The translations under genes and the position numbers were made by a program. DNA of 64,000 nucleotides from Heritagella caecorum (GTDB taxonomy: Bacteria; Bacillota; Clostridia; Oscillospirales; Acutalibacteraceae), in NCBI GenBank assembly GCA_904419035.1, contig CAJFQL010000007.1:1-64000 (forward strand). Direction: 5' to 3'. Under the pieces are notes generated by a model. It saw only the letters and a program-made list of their open reading frames with translations, made no database searches and was not told the DNA's origin. Position 1 is the first letter of the stretch. Each line of letters starts with the position of its first letter. Shown piece by piece: positions 16,464 through 24,678 of this stretch.

Positions 16464-17219
16464 TTATCCATGCGATTCGATTTTTCTGCCGCTTTCCAGC
16501 AGCTTATCTACTTGTTCGAGTACCTGCCCCACCGGCTGGGAAAACAGCCGGTCCGCTTTTTTGTCCGCCGGGGTGGGGGTGCGGTTGATGACCACCATAT
16601 GGTGGCCCGAAAAGGCCTGCAGCAGCCCTGCCGCGGGGTACACCGTCAAACTGGTACCCGCTACGATGAGCAAGTCCGCCTGGGCGATGTCCTGCAGGGC
16701 GCCATGGAGCACGCGTTCCGACAGCCCTTCTTCGTACAGCACCACGTCGGGCTTGACAATCCCGCCGCATTCACACCGGGGTACGCCCTCGCTGTGCCGG
16801 ATAAATGCTAGCGGGTATCCTTTACCGCAGCGCATGCAGTAATTGCGGTGCACGCTGCCGTGGAGCTCCCACACCCGGCGGCTGCCGGCCATTTGGTGCA
16901 GGCCGTCGATATTCTGGGTGACAATGCTGACCCCCCGGCCCTGTTGTTCCCACGCGGCCAGGGCTTTGTGGGCCGCATTGGGCCGGGCGCCGGGCGCAAT
17001 CATCTTTTCGCGGTAGAAGTCAAAGAACTCCCGCGGGTGCGCATCAAAAAACGAGCGGCTGAGCATGACTTCCGGCGGGTAGGCGAACTTTTGGCGGTAC
17101 AGCCCGTTTTCACTGCGGAAATCGGGGATACCGCTTTCGGTAGAAACGCCGGCGCCGCCAAAAAACACCCACCGGGGGCTTTCGTCGATCCAAGAAGCCA
17201 ATTGTTCGATCGGGTCCAT
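16464..17219 (-). CDS. Sir2-family NAD-dependent protein deacylase
   Basis: 251 residues from the ATG at 17219, with GGAAG upstream; the longer frame to 17273 covers the promoter and is rejected. The NAD-binding motif GGAGVSTESGIPDFRS is near the N-terminus, TQNIDGLHQMAGS and the catalytic His in ELHGSVH follow, and a zinc site CMRC...CECG is intact. It removes acyl groups from lysines at the cost of NAD, releasing nicotinamide. The 'YREKM' stretch lacks an obvious Tyr/Arg desuccinylase signature, so acyl preference is open. It is the first gene of a two-gene operon with adenine deaminase, driven by the promoter at 17245-17273. Confidence 0.92.
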   Translation of the reverse strand: MDPIEQLASWIDESPRWVFFGGAGVSTESGIPDFRSENGLYRQKFAYPPEVMLSRSFFDAHPREFFDFYREKMIAPGARPNAAHKALAAWEQQGRGVSIVTQNIDGLHQMAGSRRVWELHGSVHRNYCMRCGKGYPLAFIRHSEGVPRCECGGIVKPDVVLYEEGLSERVLHGALQDIAQADLLIVAGTSLTVYPAAGLLQAFSGHHMVVINRTPTPADKKADRLFSQPVGQVLEQVDKLLESGRKIESHG

Positions 17220-17244
17220 GGGCGCCACTTCCTTTCTTTTTTCT

Positions 17245-17273
17245 ATTATACACAGATTTTTGTCACCGGGCAA
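17245..17273 (-). promoter_or_regulatory. Sigma-A promoter of the sirtuin-ade operon
   Basis: TTGCCC at 17268-17273 and TATAAT at 17245-17250 with a 17-bp spacer on the minus strand, about 25 bases before the sirtuin start. Confidence 0.7.
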
Positions 17274-17287
17274 GGAAAACAGGCCCC

Positions 17288-18220
17288 TTACTTTTCGCGC
17301 AGCGGCAGCCCCGGTTCCGGCAGGTAGCGGCTGCGGTACTGGCGGGGGGACAGGCCGGTCATCTTTTTAAAGAATTTGCTGAAATAGTATTCGTCGCCAA
17401 TGCCCGTATTCAAAGCGATTTCCGACGACCGCATGGTGGTGGTAGCCAAAAATTCCTTGGCCCGGTTCAGCCGCACCGCCGACAGGTAATGGAAAATGGT
17501 GCTGCCGGTCACCTGGCGGAACACCCGGTTGAGGTAATCAAAATTCACGGCAAAACGGGTTTCGATCTCCTGGGAGGTGATCTTGTTGGGGTATTCGCTG
17601 TGCAGGTACTGCACCACACGCTGGATTTTTTCGGCCATTTCCGGCGTACAGGCGGCATGCTGCCGCAAAATTTTGTCGGCCTGGGCGCGGGACAGCTCCA
17701 TCAGGCTTTCCAGCAGTTTGCACGAACCGATACACCGGTGGTTTTCCGTGCGCAACCGGGTGTGCTGGACCGCCTCTTCCAACAGCCCATACACCCGCAG
17801 GCGCACGGCGGGGTCTTCCACCATGGCGTACTTTTCCAAAAAGCATTCCGCCTGGGCATAATCGCTCTCCGGTTCCAGCTTTTCTTCCAAACTCATCTGC
17901 CGGATCTGCTGCAGGCGGCGGCGGATTTCTTCCGGCGATAATGGCGAGTGGGCAAAATCCATGTGCTCAAAATGGATAAAATAGTAGTCGCACCGCGCAG
18001 CCTTGGTGCCGTAGGTTTCGTACCCCGGTTCCAGCAATAGGTATTCCCCCGGGCGCAGAACGTACTCGACCCCGTTTTCGTTCAGGTACATTTCGCCGGA
18101 AAAGATATAGTAGAGGATATACACCGGCGTCACCCGGTAAAAATGGCACCAGGGTTCCCGGTAATTGACGCGGCCCATAAACGTAATACGGGGCATTTGG
18201 GTGGGGAAAAAACGAAGCAT
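17288..18220 (-). CDS. AraC-family transcriptional regulator
   Basis: 310 residues from the ATG at 18220, which has AAGGAG 12 bases upstream. Upstream in-frame ATGs at 18241-18244 would place the start next to the -10 box TATAAT at 18256-18261 and the ribosome site inside the gene. The N-terminus is a cupin-like sensing domain (YYIFSGEMYLNENGVEYVLRPGEYLLLEPG). The C-terminus has the two AraC helix-turn-helix motifs (ITSQEIETRFAVNFDYLNRVF and SEIALNTGIGDEYYFSKFFKKMTGLSPRQYR, given by key parts: SEIALNTGIGDEYYFSK). Such regulators usually control sugar uptake or use. The divergent nitroreductase gene is the nearest candidate, but no target is certain. Confidence 0.9.
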   Translation of the reverse strand: MLRFFPTQMPRITFMGRVNYREPWCHFYRVTPVYILYYIFSGEMYLNENGVEYVLRPGEYLLLEPGYETYGTKAARCDYYFIHFEHMDFAHSPLSPEEIRRRLQQIRQMSLEEKLEPESDYAQAECFLEKYAMVEDPAVRLRVYGLLEEAVQHTRLRTENHRCIGSCKLLESLMELSRAQADKILRQHAACTPEMAEKIQRVVQYLHSEYPNKITSQEIETRFAVNFDYLNRVFRQVTGSTIFHYLSAVRLNRAKEFLATTTMRSSEIALNTGIGDEYYFSKFFKKMTGLSPRQYRSRYLPEPGLPLREK

Positions 18221-18367
18221 AAAACGTAGTGTCTCCTTCATCATGGTCTTTTTTCATTATACCGGTTTTGAAGGGAAACGCAAGGTTTCCTCCCCGCCAT
18301 GGGTCTTTCCCTTTGGCCCTATTTGTGGTATGCTGGTTCTATTCTCTTTAGAAAAGGAGCGATCGCT

Positions 18368-18883
18368 ATGACGTTTACCCAATGCCAACAGGCCCGGTTT
18401 TCCGTACGCCGCTACAGCCCCCAGCCGGTGGACCCCGCTCTCCTTCAGGAAGTCTTACAGGCGGGCCGCCGCAGCCCCACCGCCTGCAACAAGCAGCCCC
18501 AGCGGGTGCTGGTGCTGCAAAGCAAGGAAGCCACCGATAAAGCCGCCAAAGCCGCCAATATCCACGGCGGGCCGTGCGTGCTGGTGGTGTGTGCCGACCG
18601 CACCCAAGCCTGGGTGCGCCCGTACGACGGCATGAATTCCGCCGTGATCGACGCCACCATTGTCACCGACCAGATGATGATGGCCGCCACGGAACGGGGG
18701 CTTTCGTCGCTGTGGATTTGCCATTTTAACCCCGATATTCTGCGGGAAGAGTTGGAAATCCCCCACGAATGGCTGCCCGTCAATTTATTGGTGCTGGGCT
18801 ATGCCGCCGAAGGCGTGCAGGCCGACCCCGACCGGTTTGAAAACAACCGGCTGCCGCTCAGTGACACCTGCTTTTTCCGGTAA
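18368..18883 (+). CDS. Nitroreductase-family FMN protein
   Basis: 171 residues from the ATG at 18368, with AAAAGGAG 8 bases upstream. It begins TFTQCQQARFSVRRYSPQPVD, the usual nitroreductase N-terminus with the FMN-contacting RxSxR pattern, and continues with RRSPTACNKQPQRVLVL and a late GYAAEG. It reduces nitro or other electron-poor compounds, or acts as an NADH:flavin reductase, as a cytoplasmic homodimer. It is short compared with the 200-residue members but complete at both ends. It is divergent from the AraC gene with about 150 bases between starts. Confidence 0.88.
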   Translation: MTFTQCQQARFSVRRYSPQPVDPALLQEVLQAGRRSPTACNKQPQRVLVLQSKEATDKAAKAANIHGGPCVLVVCADRTQAWVRPYDGMNSAVIDATIVTDQMMMAATERGLSSLWICHFNPDILREELEIPHEWLPVNLLVLGYAAEGVQADPDRFENNRLPLSDTCFFR

Positions 18884-18907
18884 AAAACGGCGGTGAAAAA
18901 AGCCGGT

Positions 18908-18936
18908 TTGAGTTTCCCTTTTGGGTATGGTATAAT
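18908..18936 (+). promoter_or_regulatory. Sigma-A promoter of the DtxR/MntR-like gene
   Basis: TTGAGT (18908-18913), a 17-bp spacer and TATAAT (18931-18936), followed by AGGAGG at 18961. Confidence 0.85.
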
Positions 18937-18974
18937 ATCCCGGTAAACTCTTTTTGGGGAAGGAGGTTGTTTTC

Positions 18975-19361
18975 TTGAAGATTCATGAATCGGCGGAAAA
19001 TTACCTGGAAACCATCCTGATTTTGCAGCACCGCAACGGTATGGTGCGGTCCGTGGATATTGCCAACGAACTGGGCTTTAGCAAACCCAGCGTGAGCATT
19101 TTTATGAAGAACCTGCGGGAAAACGGGTACATCGTGATGGCCAGCGACGGGTATATCACCTTAACGCCCGCCGGGCGCGCCATTGCCGAAACCATTTACG
19201 AAAGGCATACGCTCTTATCCGACTGGCTCACCCGGTTGGGGGTCGACCCGAAAGTGGCCGCAGAAGACGCGTGCCGCATGGAACACGTGATCAGCGCCGA
19301 AACCTTTGCCGCCATTAAGGCGCACGTACAAAGTGCCGCCGGAAAAACGGACAAAAACTGA
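18975..19361 (+). CDS. DtxR/MntR-family metal-dependent regulator
   Basis: 128 residues from a TTG start at 18975, 8 bases after AGGAGG (18961-18966). The start gives the family N-terminus MKIHESAENYLETILIL. A winged helix follows (VRSVDIANELGFSKPSVSIFMKNL, key part VRSVDIANELGFSKPSVS), then YITLTPAGRAIAETIYERHTLL and a short dimerisation/metal-binding region with His and Glu/Cys ligands (ERHTLL, EDACRMEHVIS). It lacks the C-terminal SH3-like domain, as MntR does. It probably represses a manganese or iron uptake gene elsewhere, since no transporter follows before the terminator. Confidence 0.9.
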   Translation: MKIHESAENYLETILILQHRNGMVRSVDIANELGFSKPSVSIFMKNLRENGYIVMASDGYITLTPAGRAIAETIYERHTLLSDWLTRLGVDPKVAAEDACRMEHVISAETFAAIKAHVQSAAGKTDKN

Positions 19362-19366
19362 TAGAC

Positions 19367-19412
19367 AAAAAAGCGGACAGGAAGGGGATTCTTCCTGTCC
19401 GCTTTTCTTTTG
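19367..19412. terminator. Bidirectional terminator
   Basis: GCGGACAGGAAG (19373-19384) pairs with CTTCCTGTCCGC (19391-19402), a perfect 12-bp stem, with T-rich tail on the plus strand and A-run on the other side. It serves the DtxR-type gene and the convergent Na/Pi symporter. Confidence 0.92.
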
Positions 19413-19429
19413 TTATCAAACATCCCAGC

Positions 19430-21046
19430 TCAGCGGTGGGAATCCGCCGCCTGGGCAATATTCAACGCGTGGTCCGACACACGCTCTAAGTCGGTGAGCA
19501 CTTCGCTGAATAATAACCCGGCGTCGGCACTGCATTTGCCGGAATTCAGCCGCTGGATATGGGTGATTTCCAGTTCATCAACCATATCGTCTACCACCTG
19601 TTCTTCGTCTTCCACCTGCTGCAACGTGCCGCCGTTTTGGTGCATAAACAGGGCATAGGCGTCATCGACTACCCGCATCACCTGGCCGGAAAGCGCCCGC
19701 AATTCCTCCTGGGCCGCTTCCGAAAAATGTGCGCCCCGTTCCAGCGCGGAACGGTGGTACCCGATCAAGTTCATCGCATGGTCGCCAATGCGTTCAATAT
19801 CGCTGAGCACATGGTACATGGCCGACAGCCGCAGCGCATCTTTGCGCCCCAGTTCCAGGCCGTTTAATTTGACCAGGCACCGGGTGATCTCTTTATTCAA
19901 AAAGTCGATCACTTCTTCGTTACTCGCAAGGTGCTCCTCGTCAGGCTCCCCGTCGTGCAGTAATAGCTGGACAGAGCCAGTCAGGTTTTCCCGCGCCAGC
20001 GAGAACATGCGGTTTACTTCGGCATCGACCTGGGCTTCGCCAATGCCCACGGCGCCAAATGCGTGCTCGTCAATATGCAAAAGCCGCATTTCGCTGCCCT
20101 CTTCGGGGCCTTCCGGGATAATCTTCTTGGCCATTTTTACCATGATGTCCGACAGCGGCAATAGGATCATCATGCTCACCACATTGAACAGGGTGTTCAG
20201 ATTGGCCACCTGGCTCATGGGGTTATCCGGCGTAAACCCGGCAATCCAGTCCACAAACGGGATAAAGTACGAAGCGATCACAAAGATACCGGCCCCCAGG
20301 GTGCTGAAGATCACTGCCAGCAGGGCCGACCGTTTGGCTTCGTGCTTGGCGCCAAAGGAAGCCAAAATCGCGCTGATACACGCGCCGATGTCCATGCCGT
20401 AAATCATGGGCGCCGCTTGGGACAGGGTGAGTACCCCCTGGGCGCTCATGGCCTGGACAATGCCCACCGACGCCGACGCGCTTTGGATAATGGCGGTAAA
20501 CACCGTGCCCACCAGCACGCCCAGAAGCGGGTTGCCGCTGATAAAGGACAAAAACTGCCCGACTTCGGGCACATCTTTGAGCCCCGACATGGAGCCGCTC
20601 AAATTGCTCATACCCATGAACAAAATGCCCAGCCCGGCGATGACCTGCCCTAAGTGGTTGATGAACTTCTTTTTCAGGAACATCATCATCACCACGCCCA
20701 CCATGGCGATAACGGGGGCGAACTGGTCAATTTTCAAACTCAGCAGCTGGCCGGTCATGGTGGTGCCGATTTTGGCGCCGATAATGACCCCCACCGCCTG
20801 ATTGAGGCTCATCAGGCCCGCGTTGACAAAGCTGCAGGTCATCACGATGGTGGCGTTGCTGCTCTGGATCACGGCGGCGATCCCCGCCCCCACCAACATG
20901 CCCAGGTACTTGTTGCTGGTAATTTTTTCCAGGATGGATTTCAGCCGGGAACCGGCCAGCAGCTCCAGCCCGCTGCTCATCATTTTCATCCCGTACAAAA
21001 ACAGCGCCAGGCCGCCGATCAGGCCCAGCACATCCGTCCACTGCAT
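19430..21046 (-). CDS. Na/Pi cotransporter family protein with C-terminal PhoU-like domain
   Basis: 538 residues from the ATG at 21046 (GGAAG 8 bases upstream; the GTG three codons earlier overlaps this site). The N-terminal ~310 residues form the membrane transporter, with the duplicated QSS signature: AAVIQSSNATIVMT and TAIIQSASASVGIVQAM. Residues ~330-538 are a helical PhoU-like domain with two repeats (LSDIERIGDHAMNLIGYHR and LTDLERVSDHALNIAQ). It is predicted to move phosphate with sodium across the membrane; some members are regulators rather than transporters. It is monocistronic. Confidence 0.92.
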   Translation of the reverse strand: MQWTDVLGLIGGLALFLYGMKMMSSGLELLAGSRLKSILEKITSNKYLGMLVGAGIAAVIQSSNATIVMTCSFVNAGLMSLNQAVGVIIGAKIGTTMTGQLLSLKIDQFAPVIAMVGVVMMMFLKKKFINHLGQVIAGLGILFMGMSNLSGSMSGLKDVPEVGQFLSFISGNPLLGVLVGTVFTAIIQSASASVGIVQAMSAQGVLTLSQAAPMIYGMDIGACISAILASFGAKHEAKRSALLAVIFSTLGAGIFVIASYFIPFVDWIAGFTPDNPMSQVANLNTLFNVVSMMILLPLSDIMVKMAKKIIPEGPEEGSEMRLLHIDEHAFGAVGIGEAQVDAEVNRMFSLARENLTGSVQLLLHDGEPDEEHLASNEEVIDFLNKEITRCLVKLNGLELGRKDALRLSAMYHVLSDIERIGDHAMNLIGYHRSALERGAHFSEAAQEELRALSGQVMRVVDDAYALFMHQNGGTLQQVEDEEQVVDDMVDELEITHIQRLNSGKCSADAGLLFSEVLTDLERVSDHALNIAQAADSHR

Positions 21047-21111
21047 GTGCGGCACTTCCTATCTTTTTTCTTCGCTCTTTTTCTCTCTTATTCTCTATGT
21101 TTCTGTTTTCC

Positions 21112-21140
21112 ATTGTAAGCGAAATTTTACACGAATGCAA
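21112..21140 (-). promoter_or_regulatory. Sigma-A promoter of the Na/Pi symporter gene
   Basis: TTGCAT (21135-21140), a 17-bp spacer and TACAAT (21112-21117) on the minus strand. I see no clear PhoB box near it. Confidence 0.7.
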
Positions 21141-21180
21141 CGCTATTTTTACAAAAAGGGAAAAGTTCGGCATGTTCCAT

Positions 21181-21224
21181 AGAAAAAAACAGGTGCGCCC
21201 ACCACGGGATGCGCACCTGTTTGC
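21181..21224 (-). terminator. Terminator of the G3E GTPase operon
   Basis: AAACAGGTGCGC (21187-21198) pairs with GCGCACCTGTTT (21211-21222), and on the minus strand a run of T's follows. Confidence 0.9.
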
Positions 21225-21288
21225 GTACTATAACTATAGAAAAATTAGTAGATATTTATCAGAGTATAAGGGCTAATCGCCGTGTTAC

Positions 21289-22233
21289 TCAATAAAACGT
21301 AGCGACTTCCTGTTCCGGCGCCTGGCCGGGTTCGATGCGGATGGCCTGCAAAATGGGGCCGCGGCCGCGGTAGATGGGGCTGAATTTTACATCGATACGG
21401 GCCGTCACCCGGATCCAGCTGCGCTGCTCCAGGGATTCACACGGCGGGTACTGGCACATAAAGCCCATAAAGGTGATGTCCTGCACGCAGCAGGTCATCA
21501 CGAACCGGCCGGGGATAAACGTGCCTTTCGGCAGTTTTTTCGATTTGCACACCATGGCGGTGAACTGCACGGTTTTGCCCTGGTACTTTTTCGGTTCTTC
21601 GCTGGCGTCACGGTACCACAGGGCAAAGTCCCGGTCCTGGATTTCGATGATCGGGGCGTTCAAATCAAAGGGCAGCGGGTCTTCGGTTTCGTCGTACTCC
21701 ACGTCGCCGTTCGGGTATTCATAGGCAATATCCGTGCGGCGGCTGACACCCCGGATGACCTTGTGGATTGCCTCTTTGTCCACTTTGTCGCTGGCGCGGT
21801 TGAGCACGCACAATTCGCACAGCTGCAGTTTATCCACCATCAGCCCGCGCATGTTCTGGTTGTACGAAAGGAACGTGTTGGCGTCGGCCATCATCATACA
21901 CTGATAGATCTGCCAGTTTTCGGGCATTTGCTCCATGAGCCGCGCCATGGGCCACATGCCGTTGTATTCCAGCACCACCCGTTCGAAGCCGTATTTTTTA
22001 TAAAAGCCCTCGAGTTTTTCCCGGGTGAGGTCTTCTTCGTCGTCAAGGGTCTCAATGGTGACATGGCCGCCGGTGTACTTAGCGGGGTCGAGCTCTTCTT
22101 CCCCTTCTTCGCACAGAAGGATCAGGGTCTTTTCCCCTTTGTGAAAGCGGGTGTCCTCCATGGTTTCCTGGATAAACCGGGTTTTGCCCGCTTCCAGAAA
22201 GCCCACAAACAGATAAACCGGAATTGTTTCCAT
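21289..22233 (-). CDS. CobW/G3E-like nucleotide-binding protein with C-terminal TIGR03943-like domain
   Basis: 314 residues. The P-loop is GFLEAGKT (11-18), a G3E-class pattern, followed by LLCEEGEEELD and VVLEYNGMW where the family has ENEFGE and the EPSG switch. The CxCC metal motif of true COG0523 chaperones is missing. Residues ~190-300 contain FVMTCCVQDITFMGFMC, which recalls the C-terminal domain of the TIGR03943/YcgQ proteins that often accompany G3E GTPases. It starts 12 bases after the His-rich GTPase, so the two are one operon and probably act together in metal handling. The exact role is unknown. Confidence 0.8.
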   Translation of the reverse strand: METIPVYLFVGFLEAGKTRFIQETMEDTRFHKGEKTLILLCEEGEEELDPAKYTGGHVTIETLDDEEDLTREKLEGFYKKYGFERVVLEYNGMWPMARLMEQMPENWQIYQCMMMADANTFLSYNQNMRGLMVDKLQLCELCVLNRASDKVDKEAIHKVIRGVSRRTDIAYEYPNGDVEYDETEDPLPFDLNAPIIEIQDRDFALWYRDASEEPKKYQGKTVQFTAMVCKSKKLPKGTFIPGRFVMTCCVQDITFMGFMCQYPPCESLEQRSWIRVTARIDVKFSPIYRGRGPILQAIRIEPGQAPEQEVATFY

Positions 22234-22245
22234 CGGTTTTCCCCC

Positions 22246-23373
22246 TTATTCTGCCAAACGGAACAGGCGCAGCAGTTCGTCTTCGTGCAGCCCGGCGCCG
22301 ATTATGCACAGCCGGCCCGTAATACCGGCGGGGCCGGTGCGCACGCTGGTTTCTTCGGGCACATAGTCAAAGTGAATCCATTCGCCGTTTTCACCGGGCA
22401 CAATCCCCTTGGCCCGCAGCACGGTCCCGCAGCGCGCCGCGTCATCCAGCGCCGACAGGGCCCCTTTGATTTCGTCTTTCGTGTAGGTGTGGGTGGTTTC
22501 CTTCCCCCAGCTGGTGAACACTTCATCGGCGTGATGGTGATGATGATGGTCGTGGTCATGGCAGCCGCAGGTGCAGCCTTCGCCGTGGTCATGGTCGTGA
22601 TGGTGTTCATGGTCATGATCATGATCGTGGTCATGGTGGTGTTCATGGTCATGATCGTGGCAGCAGCAGCCATCGCCGTCTTCATGGTCGTGATGATGCT
22701 CATGTTCATGCTCATGCTCGTGGTCGTGATGATGTTCCTGTTCTTCTTTCAGGAGCTGTTCCATTTCCACCTGCAAGGTGTCCTTCCGTTCCATAGCGGA
22801 CAGGATCTGGGCCCCGGTCAGCTGATCCCACGGGGTGGTGATCAAGGTCGCAGTGGGGTTCTTTTCCCGCAGCAGCGCCGTCACCGCCGCCAGCTTTTCT
22901 TCGCTCATGCCGTCGGTGCGGCTCAGGATGATGGTGCTGGCATGGGACACCTGGTCGTTATAGAATTCGCCGAAGTTCTTCATATACATTTTGCACTTTT
23001 TCGCATCGGCCACGGTGGTAAAGCCGTTGAGCTGGGCCCCGGCGGTTTCGGCGTTCTGCACGGCGCGGATCACGTCGCTGAGCTTGCCCACCCCGGAGGG
23101 TTCAATCAGAATGCGGTCGGGGGCGAACTGTTCCAGCACCTGATGCAGTGCCTTGGCAAAATCCCCTACCAGGCTGCAGCAGATGCACCCGGAGTTCATT
23201 TCGGTGATGTTGATCCCGGCGTCCTGCAAAAAGCCGCCGTCAATACCGATTTCGCCGAATTCGTTTTCAATCAGCACCAGCTTTTGGCCGGCGTAGGCTT
23301 CTTTGATGAGCTTTTTAATCAGTGTGGTCTTCCCGGCCCCGAGAAAACCAGAAAAAATATCGATCTTTGTCAT
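22246..23373 (-). CDS. COG0523/CobW-type GTPase with a long His/Asp-rich metal-binding stretch
   Basis: 375 residues. The P-loop is GFLGAGKT (10-17); ENEFGEIGIDG and the metal-binding CICC (63-66) follow, then EPSG and SRTD (151-154) in place of the usual NKxD. Residues 214-281 are almost only His, Asp and Glu, with two Cys clusters (CCC near 236-238, CTCGC near 267-271). A COG0523 C-terminal domain ends the protein. These GTPases deliver zinc, cobalt or nickel to target enzymes, and His stretches buffer or load the metal. It is first in an operon with the second GTPase, behind the promoter at 23458-23486. Which metal is not decided by the sequence. Confidence 0.93.
   Translation of the reverse strand: MTKIDIFSGFLGAGKTTLIKKLIKEAYAGQKLVLIENEFGEIGIDGGFLQDAGINITEMNSGCICCSLVGDFAKALHQVLEQFAPDRILIEPSGVGKLSDVIRAVQNAETAGAQLNGFTTVADAKKCKMYMKNFGEFYNDQVSHASTIILSRTDGMSEEKLAAVTALLREKNPTATLITTPWDQLTGAQILSAMERKDTLQVEMEQLLKEEQEHHHDHEHEHEHEHHHDHEDGDGCCCHDHDHEHHHDHDHDHDHEHHHDHDHGEGCTCGCHDHDHHHHHHADEVFTSWGKETTHTYTKDEIKGALSALDDAARCGTVLRAKGIVPGENGEWIHFDYVPEETSVRTGPAGITGRLCIIGAGLHEDELLRLFRLAE
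22531..22734 (-). repeat. Low-complexity CAT/GAC-type codon tract for the His/Asp-rich region
   Basis: Trinucleotide-like, imperfect repeats of His and Asp codons inside the CobW-type gene. Repeat slippage here would change the number of metal ligands without breaking the frame. Confidence 0.85.
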
Positions 23374-23402
23374 ACTTTTCTTTCACCTGTCCTTCAGATT
23401 GC

Positions 23403-23421
23403 CGGGCGGCCATGCCGCCCG
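23403..23421 (-). promoter_or_regulatory. Stable hairpin in the 5' leader of the G3E GTPase operon
   Basis: CGGGCGGC (23403-23410) pairs with GCCGCCCG (23414-23421) around a 3-nt loop, 30-50 bases before the start codon. No T-run follows on the minus strand, so it is not a terminator. It may affect mRNA stability or translation. Confidence 0.4.
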
Positions 23422-23431
23422 AAAATAAGCG

Positions 23432-23446
23432 GTACACGATCTGTAC
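23432..23446. promoter_or_regulatory. Candidate operator at the G3E GTPase promoter
   Basis: The inverted repeat GTACA-cgatc-TGTAC lies about 5-20 bases downstream of the likely transcription start. Its position suits a repressor; a metal sensor is the natural guess, but none is linked here. Confidence 0.35.
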
Positions 23447-23457
23447 GCTAAATGAAA

Positions 23458-23486
23458 ATTATACGCTATTTTTGCAAAAAATACAA
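23458..23486 (-). promoter_or_regulatory. Sigma-A promoter of the G3E GTPase operon
   Basis: TTGTAT (23481-23486), a 17-bp spacer and TATAAT (23458-23463) on the minus strand. Confidence 0.75.
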
Positions 23487-23514
23487 TGCCCCCGGGGCAA
23501 AACCGGCGTGCAGG

Positions 23515-23551
23515 AAAAAAGCCTTTCCCAAAAAGAAGGAAAGGCTTTTTT
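23515..23551. terminator. Terminator after the GH172 gene
   Basis: GCCTTTCC (23521-23528) pairs with GGAAAGGC (23538-23545), flanked by A6 and T6 runs, so the stem extends and works in either direction. Confidence 0.88.
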
Positions 23552-23557
23552 ATTCCT

Positions 23558-24658
23558 TTACCGGGGCCAGCGCAGACGCTTTTCCATGAGCGGTGGGAAA
23601 GCGGCGTGGGGCTCCTGCTGGTACCAGTACGCCACACTGGCTACGTCATCCTGCCTCTCAAACAGGCCCTTGTGGCACACGCCGATTTGCTGGATGGTCA
23701 CTTTCAGGTCCTGCTGGAAAAAGATGGGGTCCGGCAAATGCCAGCGGTAAAACCCGCGCATGGGCGGGCAGTCGTCGTTGTGGTAATCATTATGGACAAG
23801 GGTGTCGTGGGCGGAATAGTACGGGTAGCCCAAAAACGGCGTGCAGTACGTCTGTTCCACGGTACGGCCGTTTTCCTGTTTGGCAAAGCTCCACGAACCG
23901 CCAAAGTAATCCTCGGTACCGGTGCCGCACAGGGTGGGGTAATCGGTATCGCCGTCGAGGTAGAATTTTACTTCCCCTTCGCCCCACCAGTACCGCTCCA
24001 GGGTGGTCAGGGCCAAATACGTGCCGATATACTGCCCGCGGCCTTTGACGCCGTCCAGGATCACGTAATCCTGCTGCAGCTGGGTCATGCGCTGGCGGCG
24101 CCACTGGGCATGGAAATACCCGGTGTTATCCGGCAAGGACGGGCACAGGCAGTAATCCACCTGGTAGAAAAACGCCGGGATGGGGTTGTCGTGCTGGTTT
24201 TCCAGGGTGATGCGGGCCCGTTTGGCAAAGGGCATGCGGAAATAGCAGTTAAACCCCCGGTTGGGGATCACGCACACAGGCATGGAGGTAACGAGGCACT
24301 CCCGGGAAAACCCACAGCAGAAGAAATCCCCCAGGGGGCTTTCCACCGACGGTTCCTCTTCCCCGTCCCAGTACATGCGCAGCACCAGGTCCCGCAGCAC
24401 GTTGCAGTCGGCGTCGCTGGTTTTGTTCGTCACGGTGCACCAGATATGGGTGATGAACCCGGGGCCCTGCATATCGCACAGGGTGACCGTCTGCCCCGGG
24501 GCAATGTTATTCAGGCACGGGCTGCCCTTGCGGGACGGCCCCAAATCCCCCACAGCCATACCGCCGCGGCCCTTTTCGCCGGTGGGGTTTTCGGCATTGA
24601 TGGAGCGGGTCTGCCAGTTTTGTAATTTCGTGGCGCTGCCGAGCAAGTCGTCAAACAT
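23558..24658 (-). CDS. DUF2961 / glycoside hydrolase family 172 protein
   Basis: 366 residues, full family length, without a signal peptide. Typical stretches are GPGFITHIWCTV, WDGEEEPSVESPLGDFF, GFNCYFRMPFAKRARI, GEGEVKFYLDGD and GTGTEDYFGGSWSF, the last holding a Glu expected in the active site. Family 172 includes alpha-D-fructofuranosidase/difructose dianhydride synthase and arabinofuranosidases, so the likely substrate is a furanoside glycan. The missing signal peptide suggests intracellular breakdown of imported oligosaccharides. It starts 20 bases after a VOC-family gene. Confidence 0.9.
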   Translation of the reverse strand: MFDDLLGSATKLQNWQTRSINAENPTGEKGRGGMAVGDLGPSRKGSPCLNNIAPGQTVTLCDMQGPGFITHIWCTVTNKTSDADCNVLRDLVLRMYWDGEEEPSVESPLGDFFCCGFSRECLVTSMPVCVIPNRGFNCYFRMPFAKRARITLENQHDNPIPAFFYQVDYCLCPSLPDNTGYFHAQWRRQRMTQLQQDYVILDGVKGRGQYIGTYLALTTLERYWWGEGEVKFYLDGDTDYPTLCGTGTEDYFGGSWSFAKQENGRTVEQTYCTPFLGYPYYSAHDTLVHNDYHNDDCPPMRGFYRWHLPDPIFFQQDLKVTIQQIGVCHKGLFERQDDVASVAYWYQQEPHAAFPPLMEKRLRWPR

Positions 24659-24678
24659 ACTGTGTCGCCCCTTTCCTG

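Noticed and set aside
14616..16811. 731-codon plus-strand frame
   Set aside because: Antisense to adenine deaminase and the sirtuin, both unmistakable. GC-rich codon bias leaves the opposite strand open.
21763..23451. 562-codon plus-strand frame with Met/Val repeats
   Set aside because: Shadow of the His/Asp-rich G3E GTPase and its partner.
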